DNA of 64,000 nt from Pseudomonas sp. CFII64 (GCF_000416235.1 NZ_ATLO01000026.1:62001-126000); one strand, 5' to 3'; counted from the first letter of the stretch, positions 48,035 through 57,238 are shown. Notes: a model not told the origin generated them from the sequence alone. Translations and numbers: made by a program.

Positions 48035-49732
48035 TCAGTCCTTGGTCACGCGGTTGACTTCTTCGAGGCTGGTTATGCCTTGCATGGCCTTTCTCAGGCC
48101 CGATGTACGCAGATCATTGAAGCCGTCCTTGCGCATCTGAATGGAAATATCCAGGGAGTTGCCCTCTTCCATGATGATCCGTTCCAGCGCCGGGGTTTTC
48201 TTGACCACTTCGTAGATCCCGACGCGGCCCTTGTAACCGCCATTGCAAAGATCGCACCCAACCGGCGCGTATATTTTGAATTTGCCGATCTGGTCTTCCG
48301 GGAAGCCTTCCTTGATCAGGGTTTCCCGGGGAATATCCGCTTCTTTCTTGCAATGGGGGCACAACTTGCGCGCCAGCCGCTGGGCAATGATCAGGTTAAT
48401 GGCCGTGGCGATGTTAAATGCCGCGACGCCCATATGGTGCAAGCGAGTCAGGGTTTCCGCTGCACTGTTGGTGTGCAGGGTCGACAATACCAGGTGACCG
48501 GTCTGCGAAGCCTTGATGGCGATCTCTGCGGTTTCCAGGTCACGGATCTCGCCGACCATGATCACGTCGGGATCCTGACGCAGGAAGGCGCGCAGCGCTT
48601 GGGAAAAGTCCATTCCTTGACGCGGATTGACGTTGACCTGGTTTATACCTTCAAGGTTGATCTCGACCGGGTCTTCGGCGGTGGAGATATTGATATCCAC
48701 GGTGTTGAGAATATTCAGCCCGGTATACAGCGATACAGTCTTACCGGAACCGGTAGGCCCGGTGACCAAAATCATGCCCTGAGGCTGGCGCAACGCTTCC
48801 AGGTACAGTTCTTTTTGCTCTGGTTCATAACCCAACGCGTCGATACCCATCTGCGCGCTGGTAGGGTCAAGAATCCGCATTACGATCTTCTCGCCCCACA
48901 GCGTCGGCAGGGTGTTGACCCGGAAGTCGATGGCTTTGGTTTTAGAAATGCGCAACTTGATGCGCCCGTCCTGCGGTTTGCGCCGCTCGGAGATATCCAG
49001 GCTGGCCATTACCTTCAGGCGTGCAGCGATGCGGCTGGCGAGATGGATCGGTGGCTTGGCCACTTCATGGAGGATGCCGTCGGTGCGCAAGCGCACCCGA
49101 AACATTTTTTCGTAGGGTTCAAAGTGCAAGTCCGATGAACCGAGGCGAATTGCATCCAGCAACATTTTGTTGACGAACCGCACCACCGGCGCATCGTCTG
49201 CATCGCCTTTGGTGGAAAGAGTGCTTTCTTTGCTGTCGTCGGTTGTTTCGATTTCCAGACCTAGATCAACATCCGTCAGATCACCCAAACCGCTACTGGA
49301 GTCGAAAAACTTTTCGATAGCATCGCTGAGCTTATCGTCTTCGACCAGAATGGCCTCTGTCGTGAGGCCGGTATTGAACTGAATGTCGGTAATGGCCTGA
49401 TGATTGGACGGGTCCGAAATTCCGACAAACAGCTTGTTGCCACGCCGCCAGAGAGGCAGCGCCTGATGCTGGCGAATGAGTTTTTCGCTGACCAAACCTT
49501 TGGGCTGGCTGTCCTTGTCCAGGCTTCTCAGATCGAAAAACGGGATCCCGAATTGGTCCGAAGCCATTTCCGCCAGTACCAGCGCCTTGACCAGCTTGTT
49601 CTGGACCAGATAACTGACCAACGAAACCTTGTCACGGCGCGCTTGCTGAAACGCCTGCTGCGCAGCTTTTTCATTCAGAAGTTCGGTAACAACCAGTTGT
49701 TTGGCCAAACCGGTGAGGACGACATCACTCAT
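48035..49732 (-). CDS. pilB: Pilus extension ATPase PilB
   Basis: A 565-residue hexameric ATPase that drives pilus extension. I start at ATG 49732 (MSDVVLTGLAKQLVVTELLN), the conserved N-terminus. Walker A TGPTGSGKTVSLYTGL, Walker B DPDVIMVGEIRD with the Asp box before it, and a C-terminal zinc site (KLCPHCKKEAD, VGCDLCNGGY). First gene of pilBCD-coaE-yacG, divergent from pilA. Confidence 0.96.
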   Translation of the reverse strand: MSDVVLTGLAKQLVVTELLNEKAAQQAFQQARRDKVSLVSYLVQNKLVKALVLAEMASDQFGIPFFDLRSLDKDSQPKGLVSEKLIRQHQALPLWRRGNKLFVGISDPSNHQAITDIQFNTGLTTEAILVEDDKLSDAIEKFFDSSSGLGDLTDVDLGLEIETTDDSKESTLSTKGDADDAPVVRFVNKMLLDAIRLGSSDLHFEPYEKMFRVRLRTDGILHEVAKPPIHLASRIAARLKVMASLDISERRKPQDGRIKLRISKTKAIDFRVNTLPTLWGEKIVMRILDPTSAQMGIDALGYEPEQKELYLEALRQPQGMILVTGPTGSGKTVSLYTGLNILNTVDINISTAEDPVEINLEGINQVNVNPRQGMDFSQALRAFLRQDPDVIMVGEIRDLETAEIAIKASQTGHLVLSTLHTNSAAETLTRLHHMGVAAFNIATAINLIIAQRLARKLCPHCKKEADIPRETLIKEGFPEDQIGKFKIYAPVGCDLCNGGYKGRVGIYEVVKKTPALERIIMEEGNSLDISIQMRKDGFNDLRTSGLRKAMQGITSLEEVNRVTKD

Positions 49733-49894
49733 AAAACCACCAGACACAGACAGTGCGAGGTTTATAGCGTAGTCGGGCGATGCTGCCAATGACGTATGGC
49801 AATGTGACGTAATTTGTCAGTTTGTGCGTAGAAGCTCACGCTGAGAACATCGACCTCAAGGCAAAGCGAGTAATAGAAGGCGTAAGTATTATGT

Positions 49895-49910
49895 TGGCAC
49901 GACCTATGCT
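49895..49910 (+). promoter_or_regulatory. Sigma-54 promoter of pilA
   Basis: TGGCAC-GACCT-ATGCT matches TGGCAC-N5-TTGCT, with GG and GC exactly 12 bases apart. It lies about 45 bases before the pilA start. Fits activation by PilR, encoded at 29004-30344. Confidence 0.9.
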
Positions 49911-49956
49911 TTTGTCTCCGCAGGCAACATCTTATTGACGTAGCGGAGCGGTACCC

Positions 49957-50391
49957 ATGAAGGCACAAAAAGGTTTTACTCTTATCGAACTGATGATCGT
50001 TGTTGCGATCATCGGCATTTTGGCGGCCGTCGCGCTGCCTGCATATCAGGATTACACCATTCGCGCCAAAGTTACTGAAGGTATGGGGCAGGCTGCATCT
50101 GCCAAGCTTGCAGTAACGGAAGCTGCTGCATCTCTTGGTGGTGTTGCTAACGTTACACAAGCAAACTCCGGGTACACTTTCACTCAGGTCACCACCGGCA
50201 CCAATACGTATGTCGCGTCAGTAGCGATTGCCGCTGGCGGTGCAATTACAGTTGTAACGCAAAATACAGGCGCTGCGACGCAGCCGTCATTTACCCTGAC
50301 GCCAGTTCAAGCAAGTGTTAACGACCAAATCACTTGGACGTGCGCTTCGGCCGCTGGTGAAGCGAAACACTTACCTGCTAGCTGTCGTTAA
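49957..50391 (+). CDS. pilA: Major type IV pilin PilA
   Basis: A 144-residue prepilin, subunit of the pilus fibre. AGCGGAG precedes ATG 49957. Cleavage site [21 protein letters not shown] with Glu5 of the mature form. The N-terminal helix runs to about residue 58, then a variable beta region rich in Thr, Ala and Val. The C-terminal disulfide loop is Cys129 to Cys143 ([18 protein letters not shown]). No pilin glycosyltransferase gene (tfpO) lies between it and tRNA-Thr, and the C-terminus lacks the Ser that tfpO modifies. Confidence 0.96.
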   Translation: MKAQKGFTLIELMIVVAIIGILAAVALPAYQDYTIRAKVTEGMGQAASAKLAVTEAAASLGGVANVTQANSGYTFTQVTTGTNTYVASVAIAAGGAITVVTQNTGAATQPSFTLTPVQASVNDQITWTCASAAGEAKHLPASCR

Positions 50392-50437
50392 GCGATTGGC
50401 TTTTGAGGTACGGCTCTACTAGCGTTGGATATTTCAA

Positions 50438-50514
50438 GCCGAAATAGCTCAGCCCGGTAGAGCAGCGCACTCGTAACGCGAAGGTCGCAGGTTCGATTCC
50501 TGTTTTCGGCACCA
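50438..50514 (+). tRNA. tRNA-Thr (anticodon CGT)
   Basis: 77 bases with encoded CCA. Acceptor GCCGAAA / TTTCGGC, anticodon loop CTCGTAA gives CGT, T-loop TTCGATT. The pilA-tRNA-Thr pair is a known recombination site in P. aeruginosa. Confidence 0.96.
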
Positions 50515-50565
50515 GCTTCATGATTTACCCGTTTCACGCTTCACCTACCTACACCGCCGCAAACG

Positions 50566-50593
50566 AAAAGCCCCGCACATGCGGGGCTTTTCG
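50566..50593 (+). terminator. Terminator after pilA-tRNA-Thr
   Basis: AAAAGCCCCGCA / TGCGGGGCTTTT with a short loop, followed by CGCG. Symmetric A and T tracts allow use from both sides, so it may also end the minus-strand gene at 50640. Confidence 0.88.
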
Positions 50594-50639
50594 CGTTATA
50601 GCGGTCGTCGATCACATCTCTTCCAGCACAACCACCGCG

Positions 50640-50912
50640 TCAGACATTCACCTGATACAGCCCGAAATGCCGCCCATCAACGCAGCGCACATCTGGTCCG
50701 TCGATAAAAGCCATGTCGTGGCCGTCGTGGTCGACGAGGCGTCTGGGTGAGCAGAGGACGAGGATGCCGATGTCGCCGCTCCAGTCGCGGCGCGGGTCGT
50801 GTTCGAGGTAGGCGTAGACCCGTCGGTTCTGGATGCGCCAGACGGGGTTTTTCTGATCGGGGTCTTTTACGTCGTAGGTGGCGGCAGGGTCGAAGACGAA
50901 GTTGGCAGTCAT
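50640..50912 (-). CDS. Hypothetical protein, 90 residues
   Basis: I do not recognise this protein. The ATG at 50912 (MTANFVFDPAATYDVKDPDQ) begins a soluble, charged, beta-rich sequence with many Asp, Arg and Tyr (VYAYLEHDPRRDWSGDIGIL, ending GRHFGLYQVNV). No signal peptide or membrane segment. The ribosome site is weak. It follows another unknown gene by 50 bases on the same strand, and both lie between tRNA-Thr and the polysaccharide cluster. Confidence 0.6.
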   Translation of the reverse strand: MTANFVFDPAATYDVKDPDQKNPVWRIQNRRVYAYLEHDPRRDWSGDIGILVLCSPRRLVDHDGHDMAFIDGPDVRCVDGRHFGLYQVNV

Positions 50913-50962
50913 GGCAGTGTCCGTTTTCAGGCGTGGCCGACTGCACGTAAGACCAGGTCTGT

Positions 50963-51256
50963 TCAGTTGTTGGAGGTTGATGTCTGGTTGGCGGTTAGCC
51001 AGATGCATTCGGCCAGTTGCAATGACAGGTCGGCCGATTCTCCATTGGCCAACGCTCTGCAGGCATTGCTTGCCCATTCCTGGTATTCGGCGAAGGTGAA
51101 TACGCCGGTACGCTGAAGCTCCAGCAGCCGTCCGCAAAAGATGCCGATGCGGAAGATGCGGGTCGCGACTTCGTCGGGTTGCCCCAACTCCTCCAGTGCC
51201 ATATGGAGTTCAAGTCGTCGTTGGGTTTTCAGCGATTCATCCAGGTTGTCGTTCAT
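50963..51256 (-). CDS. Hypothetical helical protein, 97 residues
   Basis: No family is recognised. MNDNLDESLKTQRRLELHMA and RIFRIGIFCGRLLELQRTGV suggest an all-helical cytoplasmic protein. The gene probably forms a two-gene unit with the one at 50640-50912. About 210 bases to the next gene (51257-51466) hold nothing I can name. Confidence 0.6.
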   Translation of the reverse strand: MNDNLDESLKTQRRLELHMALEELGQPDEVATRIFRIGIFCGRLLELQRTGVFTFAEYQEWASNACRALANGESADLSLQLAECIWLTANQTSTSNN

Positions 51257-51466
51257 TGCCGCGACCCCAGTCTGGCGTAATACGTGCGCACATCTTCGGT
51301 AGAAGTTAGTACAAATTCGTGCAAGTGCAGCGCCGCTCGTCGCCGCTGTCCGCGTCTCTCTCCCAAGCGAGAACCACTTGTCAGCAGAGCCTTACATCGC
51401 CTGCAAAAAAATCATCTGTGGCTACACTGGCTGCAGGTCTTCCAGGCATCCCAGCGGGCTGCATCT

Positions 51467-52234
51467 CTAGGACAGGCCTCGCGGGTCGTTGTCGGAATTC
51501 GAGGGTTTCTCTGTGTCGCTCCTGATCTCTTTGATGATGACGGGAACGATCCGGTAGGCATCCTTCACGTAACGCTTGCCCAGCCGCCGTGGCTCATGAA
51601 TGAAACGATGCAGCCATTCAAGTGACAGGCGTTGCATCCATTCCGGCGCGCGCCTGACTTTCCCTGAAAGAAACAGCAGCGACGCGCCAACGCAGAGGCC
51701 AACCCCGACCGCCGCGCGACCTTCGAACACGCGCAGCGCAAGTATTTCCTGGCGCGGCGAGCCGACTGAAAACACCACCATGCGCGCCGGATGTTGATTG
51801 ATGAAATCAACGGCGCGCTGGATTTCCCGGGCGTCGTCGATGAAGCCCATCGGCGGGTTGTAGTGGCGGAAGGTGATCGAGGGATGCATCTGCTGCAACG
51901 TGGTGATGACTTCCTGTTCACAGCCGATGACCGTCACCGTCCAGCCGCGCTCCTGCGCAATCTGGATCATGTCCCGCGTCAGCGTACTGCCGGGAATCGC
52001 TTCGGCGATGTCGGCGTGCAGTCGATTCAACAGCGGGAAAAGTACCCGGCTGTCGCACAGGCGATAGGCGGCGTAGCTGTAAGCCCGGCGCAATTCCTTG
52101 TCGTGTTCGAGCATCACCACGTGGTCGACGTTTGGCGTCACGACGTAGCGAAACGACCTGCTGCTGAGCACGGTCAGTTCGCGGACGAGATCCTTTCGCT
52201 GCCGATGATAGAACTCGATGCCGAATATTTTCAT
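51467..52234 (-). CDS. WecG/TagA/CpsF family glycosyltransferase
   Basis: A 255-residue GT26-type enzyme that adds a sugar to a lipid-linked intermediate at the cytoplasmic face. Family signatures are VVTPNVDHVVML, VFSVGSPRQEILA and the C-terminal CVGASLLFLSGKVRRAPEWM followed by WLHRFIHEPRRLGKRY, which attaches the protein to the membrane. It reads in the same direction as the polysaccharide operon but is separated from it by a GH5 gene on the other strand. It probably makes one of the linkages of the repeat unit. Confidence 0.9.
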   Translation of the reverse strand: MKIFGIEFYHRQRKDLVRELTVLSSRSFRYVVTPNVDHVVMLEHDKELRRAYSYAAYRLCDSRVLFPLLNRLHADIAEAIPGSTLTRDMIQIAQERGWTVTVIGCEQEVITTLQQMHPSITFRHYNPPMGFIDDAREIQRAVDFINQHPARMVVFSVGSPRQEILALRVFEGRAAVGVGLCVGASLLFLSGKVRRAPEWMQRLSLEWLHRFIHEPRRLGKRYVKDAYRIVPVIIKEIRSDTEKPSNSDNDPRGLS

Positions 52235-52334
52235 AACGTGGTCCTTGCGCTTGATCGCCGTAGCTCACGGATTTTCCGAAGGGACTTGCCTGACGCATCT
52301 GCCTGGATGCACCCAAACAAGGGGGTCAGCTCAC

Positions 52335-53438
52335 ATGCTCGATTCACTGGACACCGCCGCAACGGCGACGCTTGCAAAGCCATCGGTGACAACGCCCGGC
52401 GGCATCGACTGGACGGGCAAATGGCTGCTCGTCGTCGTGCTGTTGCTGCTGTCCTTTGCGGCCAATGGGCAAAAGGCCGCGAGGCAAGCGCCGATGGTCT
52501 TGATCAACGTCTCGGGTGCGGAGTTTTCCGAGGGCGTCTGGCCGGGAGAGAACGGCACGCATTATTTTTTCCCGGACGAAAATTATTTCGATAAATGGCA
52601 AGCCAAAGGCATCCGCGCGATTCGCTTCCCCATGCGCTGGGAACGTTTGCAGCGCAAGCTCGGGGGCGAGCTGGACGAAACCTATGCCTCGCTGATCGAC
52701 AAGATGCTGATCCAGGCTGAGCGGCGCGGGATCAAGGTCACGCTCGATGTGCACAACTTCGGCCGTTATGAAAATGAAGTGCTGGGCAGCAAGAACGTAC
52801 CGATCACGGCTTACCGGGATCTGCTGCACCGGGTGTCGCTGCGCTGGCGGGATTTTCGGGCGCTGTACGCCTACGACATCATGAACGAACCCCATGATGA
52901 GGCTGACGAGCATTGGCCCAAGGCCGCGCAGGCCGGGATTTTCGCCATACGCGCCAATGACTGGCACCGCCCGATCATCATTGAAGGCCGTTCCTGGTCC
53001 AGTGCGACGCGTTGGCCCCAGCACAACGATGCCTTGCTGGACCTGAAAGATCCGTCCAACAACCTGATTTATTCCGCCCATCTGTATTTCGATGAAGACG
53101 CCAGCGGGCGCTATCAGAAAGTCCTCGGGCAGCGCTTCGATCCGGACATTGCCGTGAAACGCGTCCGGCCATTTGTCGAGTGGCTGGAGAAAAACGGCAA
53201 GCGGGGCCAGATCGGCGAAGCCGGATTCCCGGCGGATGACCCGCGCTGGGGGCAGGCCATGGACCGTTTGCTGGCCTACCTGCAAGAAAAATGTGTGCCG
53301 CTGGCGTATTGGTCGGCGGGTTCCGCGTGGGGCGATTACTCGCTGTCCATTGAGCCGGTAAACGGCCGTGATCGTCCGCAATGGCCGGTGCTGGCCAAAT
53401 ACCTGGTGGCGCCGCATTGCACGGTGACCCGGCGTTAG
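52335..53438 (+). CDS. GH5-type glycoside hydrolase, membrane-anchored or exported
   Basis: A 367-residue protein. N-terminal cytoplasmic tail, then a membrane segment at about 30-45 (WLLVVVLLLLSFAANGQ) acting as signal anchor, then a (beta/alpha)8 GH5 domain. Acid/base Glu185 lies in YDIMNEPHDE and nucleophile Glu295 in QIGEAGFPAD; HNFGRY and SAHLYFDEDA are typical neighbours. Likely acts in the periplasm on a beta-glucan-like polymer, possibly trimming the local exopolysaccharide. It is transcribed against the rest of the cluster; its 3' end overlaps the polymerase gene by 4 bases. Start ATG 52335 with AGGGGG upstream. Confidence 0.9.
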   Translation: MLDSLDTAATATLAKPSVTTPGGIDWTGKWLLVVVLLLLSFAANGQKAARQAPMVLINVSGAEFSEGVWPGENGTHYFFPDENYFDKWQAKGIRAIRFPMRWERLQRKLGGELDETYASLIDKMLIQAERRGIKVTLDVHNFGRYENEVLGSKNVPITAYRDLLHRVSLRWRDFRALYAYDIMNEPHDEADEHWPKAAQAGIFAIRANDWHRPIIIEGRSWSSATRWPQHNDALLDLKDPSNNLIYSAHLYFDEDASGRYQKVLGQRFDPDIAVKRVRPFVEWLEKNGKRGQIGEAGFPADDPRWGQAMDRLLAYLQEKCVPLAYWSAGSAWGDYSLSIEPVNGRDRPQWPVLAKYLVAPHCTVTRR

Positions 53439-54715
53439 GTTTTGGCCAGCTCCGCAGTCCTGCTGCGCTGCGTACCGTCGGGCAGCCAGCTAGCCCTCGC
53501 CGCTGCTGGCGAATCTTGGGTGCGGGCGTAATAAACGAACGCAGCGATGGACAGCCCGGTGATTTCCCCGCCATACATGATGGTGTTGGAGAAGAAAAAA
53601 TTGATCCCGTTGAACCAGAATGTCAGCTGCAACGCGTTGAGCAGATCGCCTTTTTTCCGGCAATAGGACATGAAGCGCAAGAAGCCCAGGTAGTAGATCA
53701 ACGCGATAACCGGCGTCAGGAAACCAAATCGGTAATAGACCCCGAGCAGGCCGACATCCGACAGATAAAAATAGCCGTTGTACAGCCGCGAGAAACCGCC
53801 TTGCCATTGCAGGGACAGCGCGCCCATGCCAATCAGACCGTTGCGCGCCACTTCCTCGACCACGATTTGCGTGGTGATATTACGCACGCCCGGCTCCCGT
53901 GCCTCGAACAACAGCGCATCGAATCTGCTCAGTTGCGCCGCGAAAAAATCCGGCGCGAGAAAAAAAGCCGCCAGCAGCACGGCGCTTGTCAGGATGCCGA
54001 GTTTGACCAGCAAGCCGACCCGGCTGCGAAAAATCCAGATCCCCGCCAGCGCCCAGATCAGCATGGTGTTGCGCGTCTGAATCACCAGCCAGAGATACGA
54101 CGCGAATAACAGTAACAACGCGATGGCGAACCACGACATGGATCGTTGCAGGCGATACATCAGCATGAAAGCGCAGGCGCTGACATAAGGCGCGCCAATG
54201 CTGAAGCGATTGGGCCGCAAGGGATTGATGCCGTAATCCTTTTCATCGACGGTAAAGCTGACGTCGTTGTTTTCCGGCAGTACGCCCCAGTAATACAGAT
54301 AACCCACCACCACGCAGGCCACGGCGCAGCAGAGCATGAACCTCTCCAGCTGTTCCTGGGTGGGATGGGCTTTGATCAGCAAAAACAGCATCGGGAAGAA
54401 CAGTAGATAAAGAAAGCTGCGGCGCTCTTCCAGCAAGCCAAAGCCCAAAGGCTGGCCGAAGTTCAGCGCCGCCAGCAGCGCTGAAAGCAGCGGCAGGACC
54501 AGGCCAAAAAATAGTATCCACAGGCCTGCGCGCGATTGCTGGGCGCGGCTCCAGGTCAGCAATAAAACCAGAGCGCCGAGCACGATGGCGACGATAAACA
54601 ATTCGCGCAGATACGGGATGCCGGCCTTTTTATCGTCGGTCAGGAACAGACACGCCGAGTTCATCAACAACAGCAAGAACAGCAAGGCGCGATAGGCAAA
54701 GAGTTTGCGAATCAT
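53435..54715 (-). CDS. Wzy-like polysaccharide polymerase / O-antigen ligase family membrane protein
   Basis: A 426-residue protein with about 11-12 membrane helices and a large periplasmic loop around residues 290-350. Motifs are weak, as usual for Wzy. Supporting features are the position between the transferase and flippase genes, the ETRNTMLIW-like QTRNTMLIWALAGIWIF segment and the loop rich in Arg and aromatic residues (SRLYNGYFYLSDVGLLGVYY). It probably joins repeat units on undecaprenyl diphosphate. Assignment is by topology and context. Confidence 0.78.
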   Translation of the reverse strand: MIRKLFAYRALLFLLLLMNSACLFLTDDKKAGIPYLRELFIVAIVLGALVLLLTWSRAQQSRAGLWILFFGLVLPLLSALLAALNFGQPLGFGLLEERRSFLYLLFFPMLFLLIKAHPTQEQLERFMLCCAVACVVVGYLYYWGVLPENNDVSFTVDEKDYGINPLRPNRFSIGAPYVSACAFMLMYRLQRSMSWFAIALLLLFASYLWLVIQTRNTMLIWALAGIWIFRSRVGLLVKLGILTSAVLLAAFFLAPDFFAAQLSRFDALLFEAREPGVRNITTQIVVEEVARNGLIGMGALSLQWQGGFSRLYNGYFYLSDVGLLGVYYRFGFLTPVIALIYYLGFLRFMSYCRKKGDLLNALQLTFWFNGINFFFSNTIMYGGEITGLSIAAFVYYARTQDSPAAARASWLPDGTQRSRTAELAKT

Positions 54716-54756
54716 CGGAGATGTCTCTCAATGCAATTCGATGAAGAGAGGGCTTT

Positions 54757-54860
54757 TGTGGGAGAGGACTTGTCCTCGATTGCCAGTCCAGACGACGCCG
54801 ATCCGCATGCCCATATGCAGTGCCGAAACTACAGCTATCGAGGACAAGTCCTCTCCCACA
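54757..54860. repeat. REP-like inverted repeat, family C
   Basis: GTGGGAGAGGACTTGTCCTC at the left and GAGGACAAGTCCTCTCCCAC at the right, around a 60-base centre, between the polymerase-like and GT2 genes. A second copy is at 63121-63219. Confidence 0.9.
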
Positions 54861-54887
54861 GTGACGCTCCAACGGGACCTGCGCTGC

Positions 54888-55835
54888 TCAACGCCAGGAA
54901 AACACCAAGCCTTCGCCGATGCCCTTGATCCCATACCGAATGTTTTTCAGGTTGTGGCGGTTTTGCAGGGCGGTGATTGCCGTCAGGGCCAGCGCCGAAA
55001 ACAGGTAGCAGGGCATTGAGTGGAATTTTTTGTTGTACATGATCGCGGCGCGGTTTCGATAGAAATGGAACATATGACTGCGGTTCTGGGTGCTGGCGCT
55101 GTCGCCGTGGCGGGCGAAGCTGCGTGTCGCCACCTGACAGGTAAAGCCCAGGCCGGCGGCGCGGCGTTGCCAGTCCACTTCTTCGGAGTACATGAAATAT
55201 CGCTCATCCATCAGGCCGACACGCTCAATGACGTCGCGCTTGATCAGCAGCGAAGCGCCCATCAGGTAATCCGGTTTCGGCAGTTTGCCAAGGTGCTGGC
55301 CCAGTTCGTCGCGCCCCAGGTTCTTGCCGACCAATCGGGCCTTGCCCAACCACGGATAAAGCTGCCCGCCGCCGACACACTGGACGATCTCCGGATGATC
55401 GGCATAGACCAGAATCGACGCGCAAAACCCGCAATGGGGGTCGCTGTCCAGAGTCGACAGCAGCGCTTGCAATGAGTCTGCTTCGACGGTGATGTCGTTG
55501 TTCAGCAGCCAGATGTGGTCGTAGCCAGCGCGGAACAAGTAATCGATGCCCACGTTGTTGCCGCCGGCATAGCCATAGTTGCCTGCATTCCTGATCAGGC
55601 AAGTGCGGTGTTGGTCTGAATGTTCGCCGATCTGCTCCTGCGTGCCGATCCAGGTATCGCCATCGGTTCGCGTGCTGAAATAGTCGGTCAGGCGCTGGTA
55701 ATCCGCAGCCTCGGAATGGTTGTCGACCACCACGAGGGGAATCGCGCAGTAAGCGTCCACTGAGCGCACGCATTTGATGGTCTGTTCAGCGCCGTTCCAG
55801 TTGAGGATCAGCGCGCATACGTTAGCCGTGGCCAT
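54888..55835 (-). CDS. Family 2 glycosyltransferase
   Basis: A 315-residue GT2 enzyme, WbbL/rhamnosyltransferase-like, cytoplasmic face. Start ATG 55835 with AGGAG 10 bases upstream, overlapping the flippase gene by 14 bases. Nucleotide-sugar site VCALILNWNGAEQTIKCV, metal site LLNNDITVEAD, acceptor-side LMDERYFMYSEEVDWQRRA. The C-terminus has a hydrophobic stretch near the end. It is the only GT2 in the cluster. Confidence 0.9.
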   Translation of the reverse strand: MATANVCALILNWNGAEQTIKCVRSVDAYCAIPLVVVDNHSEAADYQRLTDYFSTRTDGDTWIGTQEQIGEHSDQHRTCLIRNAGNYGYAGGNNVGIDYLFRAGYDHIWLLNNDITVEADSLQALLSTLDSDPHCGFCASILVYADHPEIVQCVGGGQLYPWLGKARLVGKNLGRDELGQHLGKLPKPDYLMGASLLIKRDVIERVGLMDERYFMYSEEVDWQRRAAGLGFTCQVATRSFARHGDSASTQNRSHMFHFYRNRAAIMYNKKFHSMPCYLFSALALTAITALQNRHNLKNIRYGIKGIGEGLVFSWR

Positions 55836-57225
55836 GTTCGGATGACTCCTGCGCAGACGAGGGATCGCGAAGCGACGGATCTTGATTTCGACGCCAGCGC
55901 CGGGCCTCAAACAACACCACGACGATCAGGCTCAGGTTGATTGCGGTATTGGCGGCCGCGAAAGCCATCACCACCGCCAGGGCATTCTTGAACACCAGCG
56001 CGCCGACAAATACCGCGATCACTCGCAATGTGGTGCTGACAATCTCGAACACCAGAAAGCGTTTTTGCAGGGTCAGCGCCGGAATCGCCACTGCGCAGGG
56101 CCCTGCGATGAAGCCAGCGAACTCCGCCAACGCCAGCCAGCGGGCATATTCACCAGCGGCCGCCCATTGCGCGCCGAACACCAGCCCGAACAACCAGGGG
56201 CCGGCCAGCGCCAGTGTCGCAAATGGCACGATGCCCACCAGCGCCATGCCGGCCACGCCGCGCACCAACAGTCCGGTCACCGCTTCATCGGCGTGAATCG
56301 CCTGGGTAATGCGCGGGTAATAAACGCTGCCGACCGCCTTGCCGATAAAGTTGCTCGGCATGCTCAGCACTTGCAGGCACAGGGCGAAGAATCCCGCCGA
56401 GACTGCGCCGAAGGACGCCGCCAGCACCAGCGTCGGCATGTGCACGGAAAGGGCATTGATCAGCACCTGCGGCGCGCGAAATAGCGGGAAATCCCGATAC
56501 TGCCCAGCGAGTTTGGTCAGGCTGGCGGAGGTTGACGGGTGGGCCGTTGCGAGGTTGGTTGCGGCGGGTTTGAAGGTCATGCCCAGCAACAATAATGCGC
56601 TGTGGATCAGGTAATACAGCGCGCTGGTCACCACCAGCACCGGGGCCGAAGCCTGCACCAGTCCGGCCAGGCTGCGCGTTGCGTTATAGACCAGTGCATG
56701 CAAGGTTGCGCCGCGCGCGGTAAGGCTGAAGCGCTGGGTTCGATACAACCATTGCTGGGTGATTTCCAGCACGGCGGCGCTGAACATCACGATGGGCAGC
56801 AGCATCAGGTAAGGGGTCAGAATGTCGATGCCCAGCGCGCTGGCCATCGCTGGCCCCTGAACATACAGGAGCAGCGCGGACAGACTCGCAATGCTCAGCG
56901 CCACCCACAGCGAAAGGCGGATCAGGCCCCGAGCGTCGGTGTCGCTTTTGGGCAGGACAATCGCCATGGGGTACGTCAGCGCACACGCCGGAATCAGGAT
57001 GATGGTCAGGCTCTGGAAGGTGCCGACCACGCCGAACGCCTCCGGGCCGTAGATGCGCATGATCACTGGAATCAGCGCCAGGTTGATCGCCTGCGCGCCG
57101 GCGCTGCCAGACACCGCTGTAGCGATGTTGCGCAGCAGGCGTGCGCGGGCCGCCTGTCGCCAGCGCCCACGCCAGCCGCTGTCTCGACCTGGCAGTACGG
57201 CAGCGCCTGATTCCGGATCAGCCAT
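55822..57225 (-). CDS. Wzx-type polysaccharide flippase
   Basis: A 467-residue membrane protein of the MATE/MOP superfamily with about 12-14 helices. I start at ATG 57225 (MADPESGAAVLPG), which has GGAGA at good distance; an ATG 12 bases upstream is possible. Typical parts are ALIPVIMRIYGPEAFGVVGT at the start and AGGPWLFGLVFG-like LAGPWLFGLVFGAQW later. It should move the lipid-linked repeat unit across the inner membrane. The start is 14 bases after the stop of the transferase gene. Confidence 0.88.
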   Translation of the reverse strand: MADPESGAAVLPGRDSGWRGRWRQAARARLLRNIATAVSGSAGAQAINLALIPVIMRIYGPEAFGVVGTFQSLTIILIPACALTYPMAIVLPKSDTDARGLIRLSLWVALSIASLSALLLYVQGPAMASALGIDILTPYLMLLPIVMFSAAVLEITQQWLYRTQRFSLTARGATLHALVYNATRSLAGLVQASAPVLVVTSALYYLIHSALLLLGMTFKPAATNLATAHPSTSASLTKLAGQYRDFPLFRAPQVLINALSVHMPTLVLAASFGAVSAGFFALCLQVLSMPSNFIGKAVGSVYYPRITQAIHADEAVTGLLVRGVAGMALVGIVPFATLALAGPWLFGLVFGAQWAAAGEYARWLALAEFAGFIAGPCAVAIPALTLQKRFLVFEIVSTTLRVIAVFVGALVFKNALAVVMAFAAANTAINLSLIVVVLFEARRWRRNQDPSLRDPSSAQESSEHGHG

Positions 57226-57238
57226 GTCCGTCTCCATA

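Noticed and set aside
52344..53417. A 357-codon minus-strand frame under the GH5 gene
   Set aside because: It would fit the direction of the operon, but the plus strand encodes a complete GH5 domain with both catalytic Glu, and the minus frame has no domain or ribosome site.
53381..54109. Plus-strand frame opposite the polymerase-like gene
   Set aside because: No hydrophobic or domain pattern; the minus frame is a clear multi-helix membrane protein.
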